Origin: an uncultured Jannaschia sp.
GTDB lineage: Bacteria > Pseudomonadota > Alphaproteobacteria > Rhodobacterales > Rhodobacteraceae
Assembly (NCBI GenBank): GCA_947494145.1
Contig: CANLTZ010000002.1
Location: forward strand, 434,001 to 498,000
Length of the DNA: 64,000 bases
Reading direction: 5' to 3'
Under the pieces are notes generated by a model. It searched no databases, had not been told where the DNA came from, and saw nothing but the letters and a program-made list of their open reading frames with translations. Made by a program: the position numbers and the translations under genes. This document shows positions 35,895 to 44,565 of this stretch, piece after piece. How positions within the stretch are numbered: position 1 is the first letter of the stretch; every line of letters begins with the position of its first letter.

Positions 35895-36969
35895 CGAGGT
35901 CCGGGGTGCCGGGCAAGGTGACCTCCAAAAGCTCCAAATCCTCTGACAGATCGGAATATTGCGCACGCTCCCCCGGTGGCAGCACGAAGGCATCCGCCGC
36001 GCCAACGTCATGGTTGGCGCCATCCGCCTGCAACACCATCCGCCCACTCAGAACGAAGGTGAAATGGATGTCGACCCCGTGGGCGAAGGGGCCCGTGGGC
36101 GTGCCATCGGGCCGCAGCACCCGCACCCCCGCCACATCGCCCGTATTGGCTGCAATCCCCGTATCCCGCGCCGCAAAGCCGGGCAGGGCGCTGGCCCCCC
36201 ATTCCGCCTGATCCGCGCGGTGATGGACGAAACGCTGTCCGTCGAAACGCCGCTCGGGGTCCAGCCAATCATTGGGCAGGGGCATCTCATGGTCGATGGC
36301 GGTGACATGCAGGGCGGGCACCCCGATCTCCACCACCTCGATCCCGTCGGAGGCATGGAGCACCCGGTGCCGGATGCGCGGCGGCTGGATGACGCAGTTC
36401 CCCGCGTCCAAGCGGAAAGGCGGGCCCTGATCTTCATAGACCAAATCCACCCAGCCCCGATAGCAATAGATCAACTGAAACCCGACCACATGGTAATGGA
36501 CCATATCGGGCACCGGTCCCCCATCCGGGATGCGGATATGGCTGGCGATGACCGCGCCGCCCAACCGGTCGGGGACCAGGTCGCGATACTGCATCCCCGC
36601 GCGTCCGATCACCCAGGGCGCGCCATCGGCCAAGCGCCGCAGGCCGAAACCCTGCTGCACCTCTGGCATGGCGAAGGCGGGCTCGGCCGCTCCGAAGATA
36701 AGCGTCGTGCCCCCCGGCGCAGTGACCTTTGGCCCGTCACCCTCCAAACGCAACATGGGCGCGCCCGCCGCCGCGCGGTCCAGCCGCAGGCGCAGTCCGC
36801 GTCCCGACATCCGCGCCACGGCCGGGTCGTCGGCCGGCCAGATGGCATCCAGCCGAAAACCATGGTCCTGCCAGAAAGCCAACTCGGCCCCGAAATCGGG
36901 CGCCGGGATCACCACTTCGGCATCGGCAGGGGCAGGCGGCTTGCGTTCCATGGGCGCCAGCCTCACCAT
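35884..36969 (-). CDS. VOC-cupin fusion protein
   Basis: 361 residues in two parts. The first ~110 resemble a VOC domain (VVIPAPDFGAELAFWQDHGF, RLRLDRAAAGAPMLRLEGDG). The rest is a bicupin: first cupin with MVHYHVVGFQLIYCYRGWVD and CVIQPPRIRHRVLHASDGIE, second with HGVDIHFTFVLSGRMVLQAD and FVLPPGERAQYSDLSED. VOC-cupin fusions are uncommon; the cupin resembles gentisate/quercetin-type dioxygenase-like proteins of unknown substrate. The start may be the ATG at 36951. It is divergent from maeB across a perfect 24-base palindrome. Confidence 0.75.
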   Translation of the reverse strand: MVRLAPMERKPPAPADAEVVIPAPDFGAELAFWQDHGFRLDAIWPADDPAVARMSGRGLRLRLDRAAAGAPMLRLEGDGPKVTAPGGTTLIFGAAEPAFAMPEVQQGFGLRRLADGAPWVIGRAGMQYRDLVPDRLGGAVIASHIRIPDGGPVPDMVHYHVVGFQLIYCYRGWVDLVYEDQGPPFRLDAGNCVIQPPRIRHRVLHASDGIEVVEIGVPALHVTAIDHEMPLPNDWLDPERRFDGQRFVHHRADQAEWGASALPGFAARDTGIAANTGDVAGVRVLRPDGTPTGPFAHGVDIHFTFVLSGRMVLQADGANHDVGAADAFVLPPGERAQYSDLSEDLELLEVTLPGTPDLVSF

Positions 36970-37006
36970 GGCGAACGGCGAGCGTCAAACACAGTCTGCC
37001 CGCCAG

Positions 37007-37030
37007 GAATAGTTTAACGTTAAACTATTC
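37007..37030. promoter_or_regulatory. Perfect 24-base palindrome before maeB
   Basis: Half-site GAATAGTTTAAC followed directly by its reverse complement. It lies 26 bases before the maeB ATG and 38 before the divergent cupin gene. The core TTAACGTTAA with central CG resembles LacI-family operators such as that of CceR, the carbon regulator of Rhodobacter. The regulator is not in the window. Confidence 0.6.
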
Positions 37031-37055
37031 GACTTGACGGCACGGGGGGATTTCC

Positions 37056-39344
37056 ATGACCACACAAGATGACGACCATCAGGCCGCCTTGCGCCAGGCC
37101 GCGCTGGATTATCACCGCCTGCCCAAACCCGGAAAGCTGGAAATCCGCGCCACCAAGCCCTTGGCCAACGGACGTGACCTGGCCCGTGCCTATTCCCCCG
37201 GCGTGGCTGAGGCATCGTCGGCCATCCATGGCGACCCCGAAACCGCCGCCGATTACACCGCCCGCGGCAATCTGGTGGCCGTTGTCACCAATGGCACGGC
37301 GGTGCTGGGCTTGGGCAATATCGGCGCGCTGGCGTCGAAGCCGGTGATGGAAGGTAAGGCCGTCCTCTTCAAGAAATTCGCCAATATCGATTGCTTCGAT
37401 ATCGAGGTCGATTGCGCCGATCCCGAAAAGCTGGCCGATATCGTTTGCGCGTTGGAGCCCACCTTTGGCGCCATCAACCTCGAAGACATCAAGGCCCCCG
37501 ATTGCTTCGTGGTGGAACGCATCTGCCGCGAACGCATGAACATCCCCGTCTTCCACGACGACCAGCACGGCACCGCCATCGTGGTGGGCGCCGCGGCCTT
37601 GAACGCGCTGCGCCTGACCGACCGCAAATGGGAAGACGTCAAGGTCGTCTCCACCGGCGGCGGGGCGGCGGGCATCGCCTGCCTGAACATGCTGCTGACG
37701 CTGGGCGTGCGGCGCGAAAATGTCTGGCTGTGCGATCTGCACGGCCTGGTCCATGAAGACCGCAGCGAAGACATGACGCCCCAGAAAGCCGCCTATGCCC
37801 AGCCGGGCGGGCCGCGCGCCTTGGGTGACGTGATCGAAGGGGCCGACCTGTTTTTGGGCCTGTCCGGGCCCAACATCCTGAAACCCGAAATGGTCCAGAA
37901 GATGGCCGCGAAGCCCATCATCTTCGCGCTGGCGAACCCGTCCCCCGAAATCGCCTATGACCTGGCCAAGCAGACGGCGCCCGATGCCATCATCGCCACG
38001 GGCCGCAGCGATCACCCCAACCAGGTCAACAACGTTCTGTGCTTTCCGTTCATCTTCCGCGGCGCGCTGGATGTGGGCGCGACCGAGATTAACGAGGCCA
38101 TGAAGATCGGTTGTGTCGAAGGCATCGCCGCCCTGGCGCGCGCCACCACATCCGCCGAAGCCGCGGCCGCCTATGCGGGCGAACAGCTCACCTTCGGGCC
38201 CGATTACCTGATCCCCAAACCGTTCGATCCGCGCCTTATGGGCGTCGTCGCCACATCGGTGGCAAAGGCCGCCATGTCGTCGGGCGTGGCGCGCCGCCCC
38301 ATTGAGGATATGGAGGCTTATAAGCGCAGCCTGGATGCGTCGATCTTCAAGTCGTCGCTGATCATGCGGCCCGTCTTCGCCGCCGCGTCCCAAGCCCAGC
38401 GACGCATCGTCTATGCCGAAGGTGAAGATGAGCGCGTGCTGCGCGCGGCTCAGGCCGTGATCGAAGAAACCACCGACAGCCCCATTCTGATCGGCCGACC
38501 GGAGGTCATCGCGACGCGCGCCGCGCGCGCCGGGCTGATCCTGAAGCCGGGCGAAAACGTTGAGATCGTGAACCCCGAAAGTGACCCCCGCTACCGCGAT
38601 TATTGGGGCACCTATCACGAATTGATGGCGCGTCGTGGTGTGGCCCCCGACTTGGCCCGTGCGATCATGCGCACCAATACCACCGCCATCGGTGCCGTCA
38701 TGGTCCACCGGGATGAGGCCGACTCGCTGATCTGCGGCACGTTTGGCCAGTTCCTCTGGCATCTGCGCTATGTCACCGATTTGCTGGGGCAGGGCGGCTT
38801 GCACCCCGTCGGCGCGCTCAGTCTGATGATCTTGGAAGATGGGCCGCTCTTCATCGCCGACACCCATGTCCATGCCGAACCCAGCCCCGACCAGATCGCA
38901 GAGACGGCCATTGCCTGTGCCCGCCATGTGCGCCGCTTTGGCGTCGAGCCCAAGATCGCGCTGTGTTCGGCCTCGCAATTTGGCAATCTCGACAGCCGCT
39001 CCGGCCGGATCATGCGCGCCGCCATCGAAAAGCTCGACGCCATGGCGCTGGATTTCCAGTACGAGGGCGAGATGAACCTTGATGCCGCGCTCGACCCCGA
39101 TCTGCGCGCGCGCTTCCTGTCCGACAGCCGGATGACCGGGCCTGCCAACGTGCTGGTCTTCGCCTCCACCGATGCGGCGGGGGGCACGCGCAACATCCTC
39201 AAGGCGCGGGCTGGCGGGTTGGAGGTCGGGCCGATCCTGATGGGGATGGGCAACAAAGCGCATATTGTGACGCCGTCCATCACGGCGCGCGGGCTTCTCA
39301 ACATCTCCGCTCTGGCGGGAACGCCGGTGGCGCATTATGGCTAG
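37056..39344 (+). CDS. maeB: NADP-dependent malic enzyme (MaeB, malic-PTA two-domain form)
   Basis: 762 residues. The N-terminal malic enzyme domain (~1-430) has [30 protein letters not shown]-type [15 protein letters not shown] and [20 protein letters not shown] for NADP. The C-terminal ~330 residues form a phosphotransacetylase-like domain ([40 protein letters not shown]), typically regulatory (acetyl-CoA sensing). It decarboxylates malate to pyruvate for NADPH and acetyl-CoA supply. It is preceded by a perfect palindrome and followed after three bases by the large unknown gene. Confidence 0.95.
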   Translation: MTTQDDDHQAALRQAALDYHRLPKPGKLEIRATKPLANGRDLARAYSPGVAEASSAIHGDPETAADYTARGNLVAVVTNGTAVLGLGNIGALASKPVMEGKAVLFKKFANIDCFDIEVDCADPEKLADIVCALEPTFGAINLEDIKAPDCFVVERICRERMNIPVFHDDQHGTAIVVGAAALNALRLTDRKWEDVKVVSTGGGAAGIACLNMLLTLGVRRENVWLCDLHGLVHEDRSEDMTPQKAAYAQPGGPRALGDVIEGADLFLGLSGPNILKPEMVQKMAAKPIIFALANPSPEIAYDLAKQTAPDAIIATGRSDHPNQVNNVLCFPFIFRGALDVGATEINEAMKIGCVEGIAALARATTSAEAAAAYAGEQLTFGPDYLIPKPFDPRLMGVVATSVAKAAMSSGVARRPIEDMEAYKRSLDASIFKSSLIMRPVFAAASQAQRRIVYAEGEDERVLRAAQAVIEETTDSPILIGRPEVIATRAARAGLILKPGENVEIVNPESDPRYRDYWGTYHELMARRGVAPDLARAIMRTNTTAIGAVMVHRDEADSLICGTFGQFLWHLRYVTDLLGQGGLHPVGALSLMILEDGPLFIADTHVHAEPSPDQIAETAIACARHVRRFGVEPKIALCSASQFGNLDSRSGRIMRAAIEKLDAMALDFQYEGEMNLDAALDPDLRARFLSDSRMTGPANVLVFASTDAAGGTRNILKARAGGLEVGPILMGMGNKAHIVTPSITARGLLNISALAGTPVAHYG

Positions 39345-39347
39345 GAT

Positions 39348-40907
39348 ATGGTTGTTGTGCCCTTCCAGCGGCGTCGGGATGTCTGGCGCGATGGCGGCTT
39401 CCCCATCCCTTGGGGCGAGGGCCGGAGGGCGATCTTCGATCACCTAAGCAGCGGCGGCACAGGGAACCTGCCGGACGAAGACGAGGTTCGCGGTGATGGC
39501 GGCCTGGGTTGGGTGCCGGGTGCAAGGGACAACGTGCTGCACCGTCACGAAGGGCAGGTGGCGCCCGTCGTCGCCAAATTGCGTGCTGTCTTGCGGCAGC
39601 CCGATGCCGCCCGTCTGCGCGCGCTTTACGATGTGTTGATGGCCGAAGGCGTCATCGGCGTGGTGGATGAGGCGATTGTCGCGCTTTGTGCCGACCCTCC
39701 GCCCATGGACAGGCTAGAAACGCTGTGCCTGTGGCTTGCCCGCGCAAGCCCGGACCGCGAGGTGGTGAAGTTCGCCATTGCGATGCTGGGCCTTGTCCCC
39801 GGCGGGCGCCATCGGGAGCTTTTCCTGCTGCTCGGCGCCCATGAGGAATTCACCAAATTCGCCGCCGTGGCGTTGCAGACCACCTTGTCGGAGGCATCGG
39901 GCCAGGCTGCCTTGACCGAATTGGTCAAGGTCGTCGATGGCTGGGGCCGCATCGACCTGGTGGAGCGTTTGGCCCCCGATGGTGACGCCGAATTCCGCCA
40001 TTGGCTGGTGCGCGGCGGGTTCCGCAATACGATCATGAACCAATATCTTGCGCTGATCGCGGCGCGCGACGGCGATTTGCTTGCGCAACTCCGCGCCCCC
40101 GAGGCCGGCAAGGACATGGCGTTGATCGACGGGGCTGCGGATATCTTTGCCGCTTTGTCGCCCGGCGGCCCCGCCCGAGATATGTGCGACTACGACGACG
40201 GCGTCGCGGCGGTGGAGCAATGGTTTGCGCTGGTGGCCGAGGCGCCCGTGCGTCTGGCCCATGGTCCGGCCATTCGCCGCCTGCGACGGATGGCCAGGCA
40301 GACGCCGCCGATCTGGGGGGCAGACGATGCGGCGCGTGTTCTGGCGCTGATCTCTGCCTATCTCCGCCGCCCTGACTTGCGCGACGAGATCAAAGCCGCC
40401 CTTGCGGGCGAAGACAAGCGGACATGGTGGCGCGCCGCCAATCTGGCGCCCATGCTGCGGCTGGATGTCTGGCCCCATGCTTTCGCCCGGCAGGCTCGCG
40501 ATCCGTCGGGCCATTACTGGCAGGCCTTGATGGGAACCCGGGACCCGGCCCGCATCGACCGCACAATCGCATTGTTCCGGGATCAAGTCCCGCTTGAGAC
40601 CATCGCGACCGGACCCGCCGACGAACTTGGCCTGGGCCAGATTTGGCGTGCCCATTCGGTGCTTGACGTCATCATGCAGGAACTGCGCCGCTTTCCGGGC
40701 CAGGGTTGGCCGTTGATTGCGGCGTCCCTTCGCAGCCCCGTGGTCCGAAATCGCAACATGGCCATTCAGGCATTGTCGGAATGGCGCCTGTCCGATTGGC
40801 CGGATGCGGCTTTGCCGCTGGTCCGGCAGGCCATCCGCGATGAGCCACGGGATGATGTCCGCAGGCGCCTGAAGGATTTGCTCAGACCAACGTCGGAGCG
40901 GGTCTGA
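39348..40907 (+). CDS. Conserved hypothetical protein, HEAT-like repeat type, coupled to maeB
   Basis: 519 residues, soluble, no signal peptide. Mostly helical with repeating helix pairs (VVKFAIAMLGLVPGGRHREL, FTKFAAVALQTTLSEASGQA, RNMAIQALSEWRLSDWPDAA), which suggests a HEAT/ARM-like solenoid. The C-terminal segment RQAIRDEPRDDVRRRLKDLL fits the same pattern. I do not recognise a named family. Its ATG is three bases after the maeB stop, so they are co-transcribed; the link to malic enzyme may be regulatory, but this is inference. Confidence 0.75.
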   Translation: MVVVPFQRRRDVWRDGGFPIPWGEGRRAIFDHLSSGGTGNLPDEDEVRGDGGLGWVPGARDNVLHRHEGQVAPVVAKLRAVLRQPDAARLRALYDVLMAEGVIGVVDEAIVALCADPPPMDRLETLCLWLARASPDREVVKFAIAMLGLVPGGRHRELFLLLGAHEEFTKFAAVALQTTLSEASGQAALTELVKVVDGWGRIDLVERLAPDGDAEFRHWLVRGGFRNTIMNQYLALIAARDGDLLAQLRAPEAGKDMALIDGAADIFAALSPGGPARDMCDYDDGVAAVEQWFALVAEAPVRLAHGPAIRRLRRMARQTPPIWGADDAARVLALISAYLRRPDLRDEIKAALAGEDKRTWWRAANLAPMLRLDVWPHAFARQARDPSGHYWQALMGTRDPARIDRTIALFRDQVPLETIATGPADELGLGQIWRAHSVLDVIMQELRRFPGQGWPLIAASLRSPVVRNRNMAIQALSEWRLSDWPDAALPLVRQAIRDEPRDDVRRRLKDLLRPTSERV

Positions 40908-40917
40908 CGCCGGCCAG

Positions 40918-40941
40918 ATGTTTCGCATGCGAAACATTTTT
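40918..40941. promoter_or_regulatory. Perfect 20-base palindrome with T tail: terminator or operator
   Basis: ATGTTTCGCATGCGAAACAT followed by four more Ts (T5 including the last base). It starts 11 bases after the stop of the large unknown gene. It can be an intrinsic terminator (eight-base stem, four-base loop) or a regulator site. Confidence 0.45.
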
Positions 40942-40973
40942 GGTTTGTTAATAATGTGTTAATCGCGGCTGAA

Positions 40974-41081
40974 GCGGTTTCCGAAAGACCTGAACCAGTA
41001 TCTTCGAATACCGTCCCGACATCGCATTGACGTTGCAGCGTTTCACGAAAAGCTGATGGCTCAGGTTTTTCGAGAACCGCT
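40974..41081. repeat. Pair of short hairpin elements, opposite orientation
   Basis: Forward unit 40974-41012 (GCGGTTTCCGAAAGACCTG then AACCAGTATCTTCG) and reverse unit 41037-41081, whose complement reads GGTTCTCGAAAAACCTG then …CAGCTTTTCGTGAAACGCT. The pattern recurs at 49779-49812 and 49887-49930. They fill the convergent gap before the acyl-CoA dehydrogenase stop. Confidence 0.45.
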
Positions 41082-42353
41082 CTAGGTGCGAGATCGACCA
41101 GATGGGTCCTGCCCCTGACGCAGCCCCCGCGCCTTCATTTCGGCACGGAAAACAGTGCGTTCATGGACGGCATCCGGGCCATCCACCAAGCGCAGCGTGC
41201 GCAAATGGCCCCAAAGCCGCGCCAGCTCCGTCTCTTGGCTGACGCCCGCGCCGCCATGCAGTTGGATCGCCATGTCGCACACATCGAGCGCCACCCGCGG
41301 CACCATCACCTTGGCCTGGCTGATCGCGGGGGCGGCGCGCTTCATGTCGCCGGTCTCGGCCTCGGCGGTGTCCATCTCGGCGGCGGCGCGCAACGTCAGC
41401 AAGCGTGCGGCGTCGATGCGGATGCGGGCGTCGGCGACCCGTTCCGCATTGCCGCCCAGCGACAGCAGATCTGTGCCGAAAGCCTGGCGCCCATGGCCGC
41501 GCGCGATGGCCAGCGACAGCGCCTTTTCGGCCATGCCAAGGGCGCGCATGCAATGGTGGATGCGTCCGGGCCCCAAGCGGCCCTGGGCGATTTCGAACCC
41601 CTTGCCCGGGCTCAGCAGCATGGCATCGGCCGGGACTCGCACATCGGTATAGCGGATATGCATGTGCCCATGGGGCGCATCGTCTTCGCCGAAGACCTGC
41701 ATGCCGCGCAGGATCTCGATCCCCGGCGTGTCGGCGGGGACCACGACCATGGAATGGCGCTGGTGGCGTGGGCCCTCCGCATCGGTCAGGGCCAGCACGA
41801 TATGAACGGCGCAGCGCGGATCGCCCGCGCCGGTGGACCACCATTTCTGCCCGTTGAGCACCCAATGGTTGCCATCCATCCGGCAGTCGAGCGCGATGTT
41901 GGAAGCATCGGAAGACGCCACCTCCGGTTCGGTCATCAGATAAGCGGAGCGGATATGCCCATCCATCAGCGGGGCAAGCCAGCGCGATTGCATGTCTTCG
42001 GTGCCGTAGCGGGCGAAGACTTCCATGTTGCCGGTATCGGGGGCGTTGCAGTTGAACACCTCGGGGGCGAGCCAGGATTTCCCCATCTCTTCGGCCAGAT
42101 AGGCATAATCGACCGTGTTGATGCCCGGGCCCCCCGGCAAATGCGTGCGCCACAGGTTCCACAACCCCCGGTCGCGCGCCTTGGCCTTCAGCCCGTCCAG
42201 GATTTCGGCCTGGCGGGGGGTGTGTTCCCAGCGGTTGCCGGTCGCGCCGGTTTCGGCATGGAATTCGGCATCCAGCGGCGCGATGTCGTCGGACACCATG
42301 GCGGCCACCGCGTTGCGCAATTCGCGCCCTCGGGGGGTGAGGCTGAGATCCAT
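41082..42353 (-). CDS. Acyl-CoA dehydrogenase, ACAD10/ACAD11-like
   Basis: 423 residues with the three acyl-CoA dehydrogenase domains: an N-terminal helical part, MTEPEVASSDASNIALDCRM with GQKWWSTGAGDPRC in the middle strand domain, and the C-terminal helical part (FGTDLLSLGGNAERVADARI, IQLHGGAGVSQETELARLWG). The terminal LRTLRLVDGPDAVHERTV is typical of the ACAD10/11 branch. It is divergent from an APH-like kinase that corresponds to the other half of animal ACAD10/11, so breakdown of 4-hydroxyacyl-CoA through a phosphorylated intermediate is a reasonable prediction. Confidence 0.9.
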   Translation of the reverse strand: MDLSLTPRGRELRNAVAAMVSDDIAPLDAEFHAETGATGNRWEHTPRQAEILDGLKAKARDRGLWNLWRTHLPGGPGINTVDYAYLAEEMGKSWLAPEVFNCNAPDTGNMEVFARYGTEDMQSRWLAPLMDGHIRSAYLMTEPEVASSDASNIALDCRMDGNHWVLNGQKWWSTGAGDPRCAVHIVLALTDAEGPRHQRHSMVVVPADTPGIEILRGMQVFGEDDAPHGHMHIRYTDVRVPADAMLLSPGKGFEIAQGRLGPGRIHHCMRALGMAEKALSLAIARGHGRQAFGTDLLSLGGNAERVADARIRIDAARLLTLRAAAEMDTAEAETGDMKRAAPAISQAKVMVPRVALDVCDMAIQLHGGAGVSQETELARLWGHLRTLRLVDGPDAVHERTVFRAEMKARGLRQGQDPSGRSRT

Positions 42354-42412
42354 GGCATGTCTCCTTCATGGGCACCCTTGCGGAGCGGGCCTGCCCGCGC
42401 AACCCTGCGCAG

Positions 42413-43399
42413 ATGGATGGATTGCCCGAAGACCTTGCCCCCTGGCTGAGTGCGCGCCTGCCCGGGCGCCCGCGGATCGACCGCGCGCGGCGTTTCGGTA
42501 TGGGTCAATCGAACCCCACCTGGCAATTGGAGACCGAGGCGGGACCGCTGGTTCTGCGTGCCAAGCCGCCGGGCAAGTTGCTGCCCAAGGCCCATATGGT
42601 GGAGCGCGAATACCGCGTCATGGGCGCGCTCCGCGACACCGATGTGCCGGTTCCGGGCATGGTGCTATTGGTGGAGGGCGACAATCCGCTGGGCCGCGCC
42701 TTCTATGTCATGGAGCATCTGGACGGCCGCATCTTTTGGGATCCGGCCTTGCCGGATGTGCCCGACCGCGGCGCGATCTATGGCGCCATGGCCGATGTGC
42801 TGGCGGCGCTGGGACGGGTGGATCCGGGTGCTGTGGGCTTGGCGGATTATGGGCGGGCCGAAGGCTTCTACGGACGCCAGGTGGCGCTTTGGTCGAAGCA
42901 ATATGCCGCCTCGGTCGCGGAGCCCGATCCTGGCATGGTGGCGCTCGGTCATTGGCTGGCCGCTCAGAGCCCCGAAGACGCGGCCCCGGCGCTGGTGCAT
43001 GGGGATTTCCGGCTCGACAATATGGTTTTCGATTGGGAGGCGCCGCGCGTGATCGGGGTGCTGGATTGGGAATTGTCCACGCTGGGGCACCCGACTATGG
43101 ACCTCGCCTATCAGGTGATGCAGTGGCAGCTGCCCCATGACGGGCCATTGCGCGGTTTGGGTGGGGTGGATCGCGGGCGGCTGGGCCTGCCATCGGATGC
43201 CGATCACGTGGCCCGCGTGCGCCCCGACGTCGCGGATTGGGAGGTTTGGCTGGCTTTGTCGGCCTATCGGCTTGCGGCCATCCTGGCGGGTGTGGGTGCG
43301 CGGGCGGCAGCGGGAAATGCGTCGAACCCCGACCAGGGGCGGCGCTATGGCGCCATGGTGCCGGAGCTTGTGGCCTTAGGGACGCGCTGGATGGGGTGA
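42413..43399 (+). CDS. APH-like phosphotransferase (ACAD10/11 kinase-half type)
   Basis: 328 residues from the ATG at 42413; the one at 42368 would leave only 14 bases to the divergent start. Aminoglycoside-phosphotransferase fold: GMGQSNPTWQLETEAGPLVL (P-loop-like), KAHMVEREYRVMGAL, catalytic ALVHGDFRLDNMVFDW (H-G-D-x-x-x-x-N) and VIGVLDWELSTLGHPTMDLA. The DWE-x-x-x-x-G-x-P-x-x-D end is characteristic of the group fused to acyl-CoA dehydrogenase in ACAD10/11. It probably phosphorylates 4-hydroxyacyl-CoA rather than an antibiotic. Confidence 0.88.
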   Translation: MDGLPEDLAPWLSARLPGRPRIDRARRFGMGQSNPTWQLETEAGPLVLRAKPPGKLLPKAHMVEREYRVMGALRDTDVPVPGMVLLVEGDNPLGRAFYVMEHLDGRIFWDPALPDVPDRGAIYGAMADVLAALGRVDPGAVGLADYGRAEGFYGRQVALWSKQYAASVAEPDPGMVALGHWLAAQSPEDAAPALVHGDFRLDNMVFDWEAPRVIGVLDWELSTLGHPTMDLAYQVMQWQLPHDGPLRGLGGVDRGRLGLPSDADHVARVRPDVADWEVWLALSAYRLAAILAGVGARAAAGNASNPDQGRRYGAMVPELVALGTRWMG

Positions 43400-43502
43400 T
43401 GCATGGGCAGGCGGGGGACAGGCCCCGTTCTCGCAGGGCGAGGGCTCGCCCGAGGTGTTTTAGCAAGATGAGGGAAGTGCCGGGATAGCGCGGGGCTGCG
43501 GG

Positions 43503-44480
43503 TCAGAGTGTCTGGCGCGGCTGACCGGTCAGATGGGCCAGGCGGGCCATCACATCGATACCCATCTGCTCCAACAGCCCGATCGTATCGTTGGGCAGCC
43601 AGTTTTCCGCAATGAGCCCGTCCGCGCCGAAGCGGTAGAAATCCATCACGCGGAATGTCAGTTTTCGCCCCGTCGCGGGCACGCCCATATAGTCGGCGCC
43701 GGTATGGGTAAGGGCCACGTCGCCGCCGGTGACGGCGAAGGGCCCGTCGCTGAGCCGCACGAAATGGCCCGCGCCACGCCGGTCAGGGAAGGCGCGTAAG
43801 AAGGGGATTTGGTGGTGCGCGCGGAAGCCCGAAAGGCCCCGGCAGGCGCCGATATTGCCCCCGGCCCAATAGCTGAAATCCTGCGCCCAATGGTGCATGG
43901 GCATGGAATCAAGGTCTTTTCCGTCAAAGGCATGGAGTGCGTCGTGCATGGCAAGCACGCGCGCCAGACTGTCGGAGGGCGGCGCGTCGTCGAGGCGTAG
44001 GCCCTGGCCGCCCTTGGGCGCGGGCCAGTGTCCCCGGGCGCCAGTGGGCCGGGCCATGGGCCAGACCCCCGCCTGCTGCATGAGCGCGACCAAGTCCCAC
44101 AAAAGCCAGGAAGTCTTGAGGCGCCCGTCCTCGAAATAATGGGCCTCTCCATAGGGCAAGGTGACCACGCCGCCGGTGGGCGGGATGCCCGCGAAAGATT
44201 CACGGAACGTGCCGAGATAGGCGCCGCAGCAGGCCACCAGATGGGGCGCACGGGGTGCCGTCCAACGGCTGTCGGGGCGGTTGTCGCCCGCCAGGAACAG
44301 CCCGTCGCGGCGCTCCATGTCGGGCAGGGCGCGGCGCAGGTCTTGCCATAGGGTGGCGACCTCGGTGCCGGTGCGGGGCCCGAACGGGGCGGAGGCCTCG
44401 GCCTGGGCGGCGGGATGCAGGACATCCAGATCGCCCCACGCCAGGTTTTCAAGGGCGGCATAGGCCGATTTGCGATCCAT
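43503..44480 (-). CDS. Two-domain SnoaL/NTF2-like protein
   Basis: 325 residues from the ATG at 44480 (AAGGA nine bases before). Two consecutive SnoaL-like cone domains: first PFGPRTGTEVATLWQDLRRA … GGVVTLPYGEAHYFEDGRLK (~40-155), second ACRGLSGFRAHHQIPFLRAF … GRKLTFRVMDFYRFGADGLI (~215-300). SnoaL domains catalyse aldol-type cyclisation or isomerisation, or bind small ligands. The substrate is unknown. It is divergent from the ABC ATPase (85 bases), and a second SnoaL-type gene lies at 49157. The duo suggests a sugar or polyketide-like substrate for this neighbourhood. Confidence 0.8.
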   Translation of the reverse strand: MDRKSAYAALENLAWGDLDVLHPAAQAEASAPFGPRTGTEVATLWQDLRRALPDMERRDGLFLAGDNRPDSRWTAPRAPHLVACCGAYLGTFRESFAGIPPTGGVVTLPYGEAHYFEDGRLKTSWLLWDLVALMQQAGVWPMARPTGARGHWPAPKGGQGLRLDDAPPSDSLARVLAMHDALHAFDGKDLDSMPMHHWAQDFSYWAGGNIGACRGLSGFRAHHQIPFLRAFPDRRGAGHFVRLSDGPFAVTGGDVALTHTGADYMGVPATGRKLTFRVMDFYRFGADGLIAENWLPNDTIGLLEQMGIDVMARLAHLTGQPRQTL

Positions 44481-44565
44481 GGGCTGGGTTCCTTGCACTC
44501 CGGTGGCCGATGCGGCTTGCCGCAGGTCGGGCGGGGTGTCTAGGGTGGTCAAAACAGGGGATGGC

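Noticed and set aside
37020-39443. 807-codon minus-strand frame opposite maeB
   Set aside because: The plus-strand malic enzyme is certain; the antisense frame shows low-complexity G/V/D-rich translation.
42413-43399. Aminoglycoside resistance gene
   Set aside because: The fold is APH-like, but the C-terminal motif and the ACAD neighbour place it in the ACAD10/11 kinase group rather than with antibiotic kinases.
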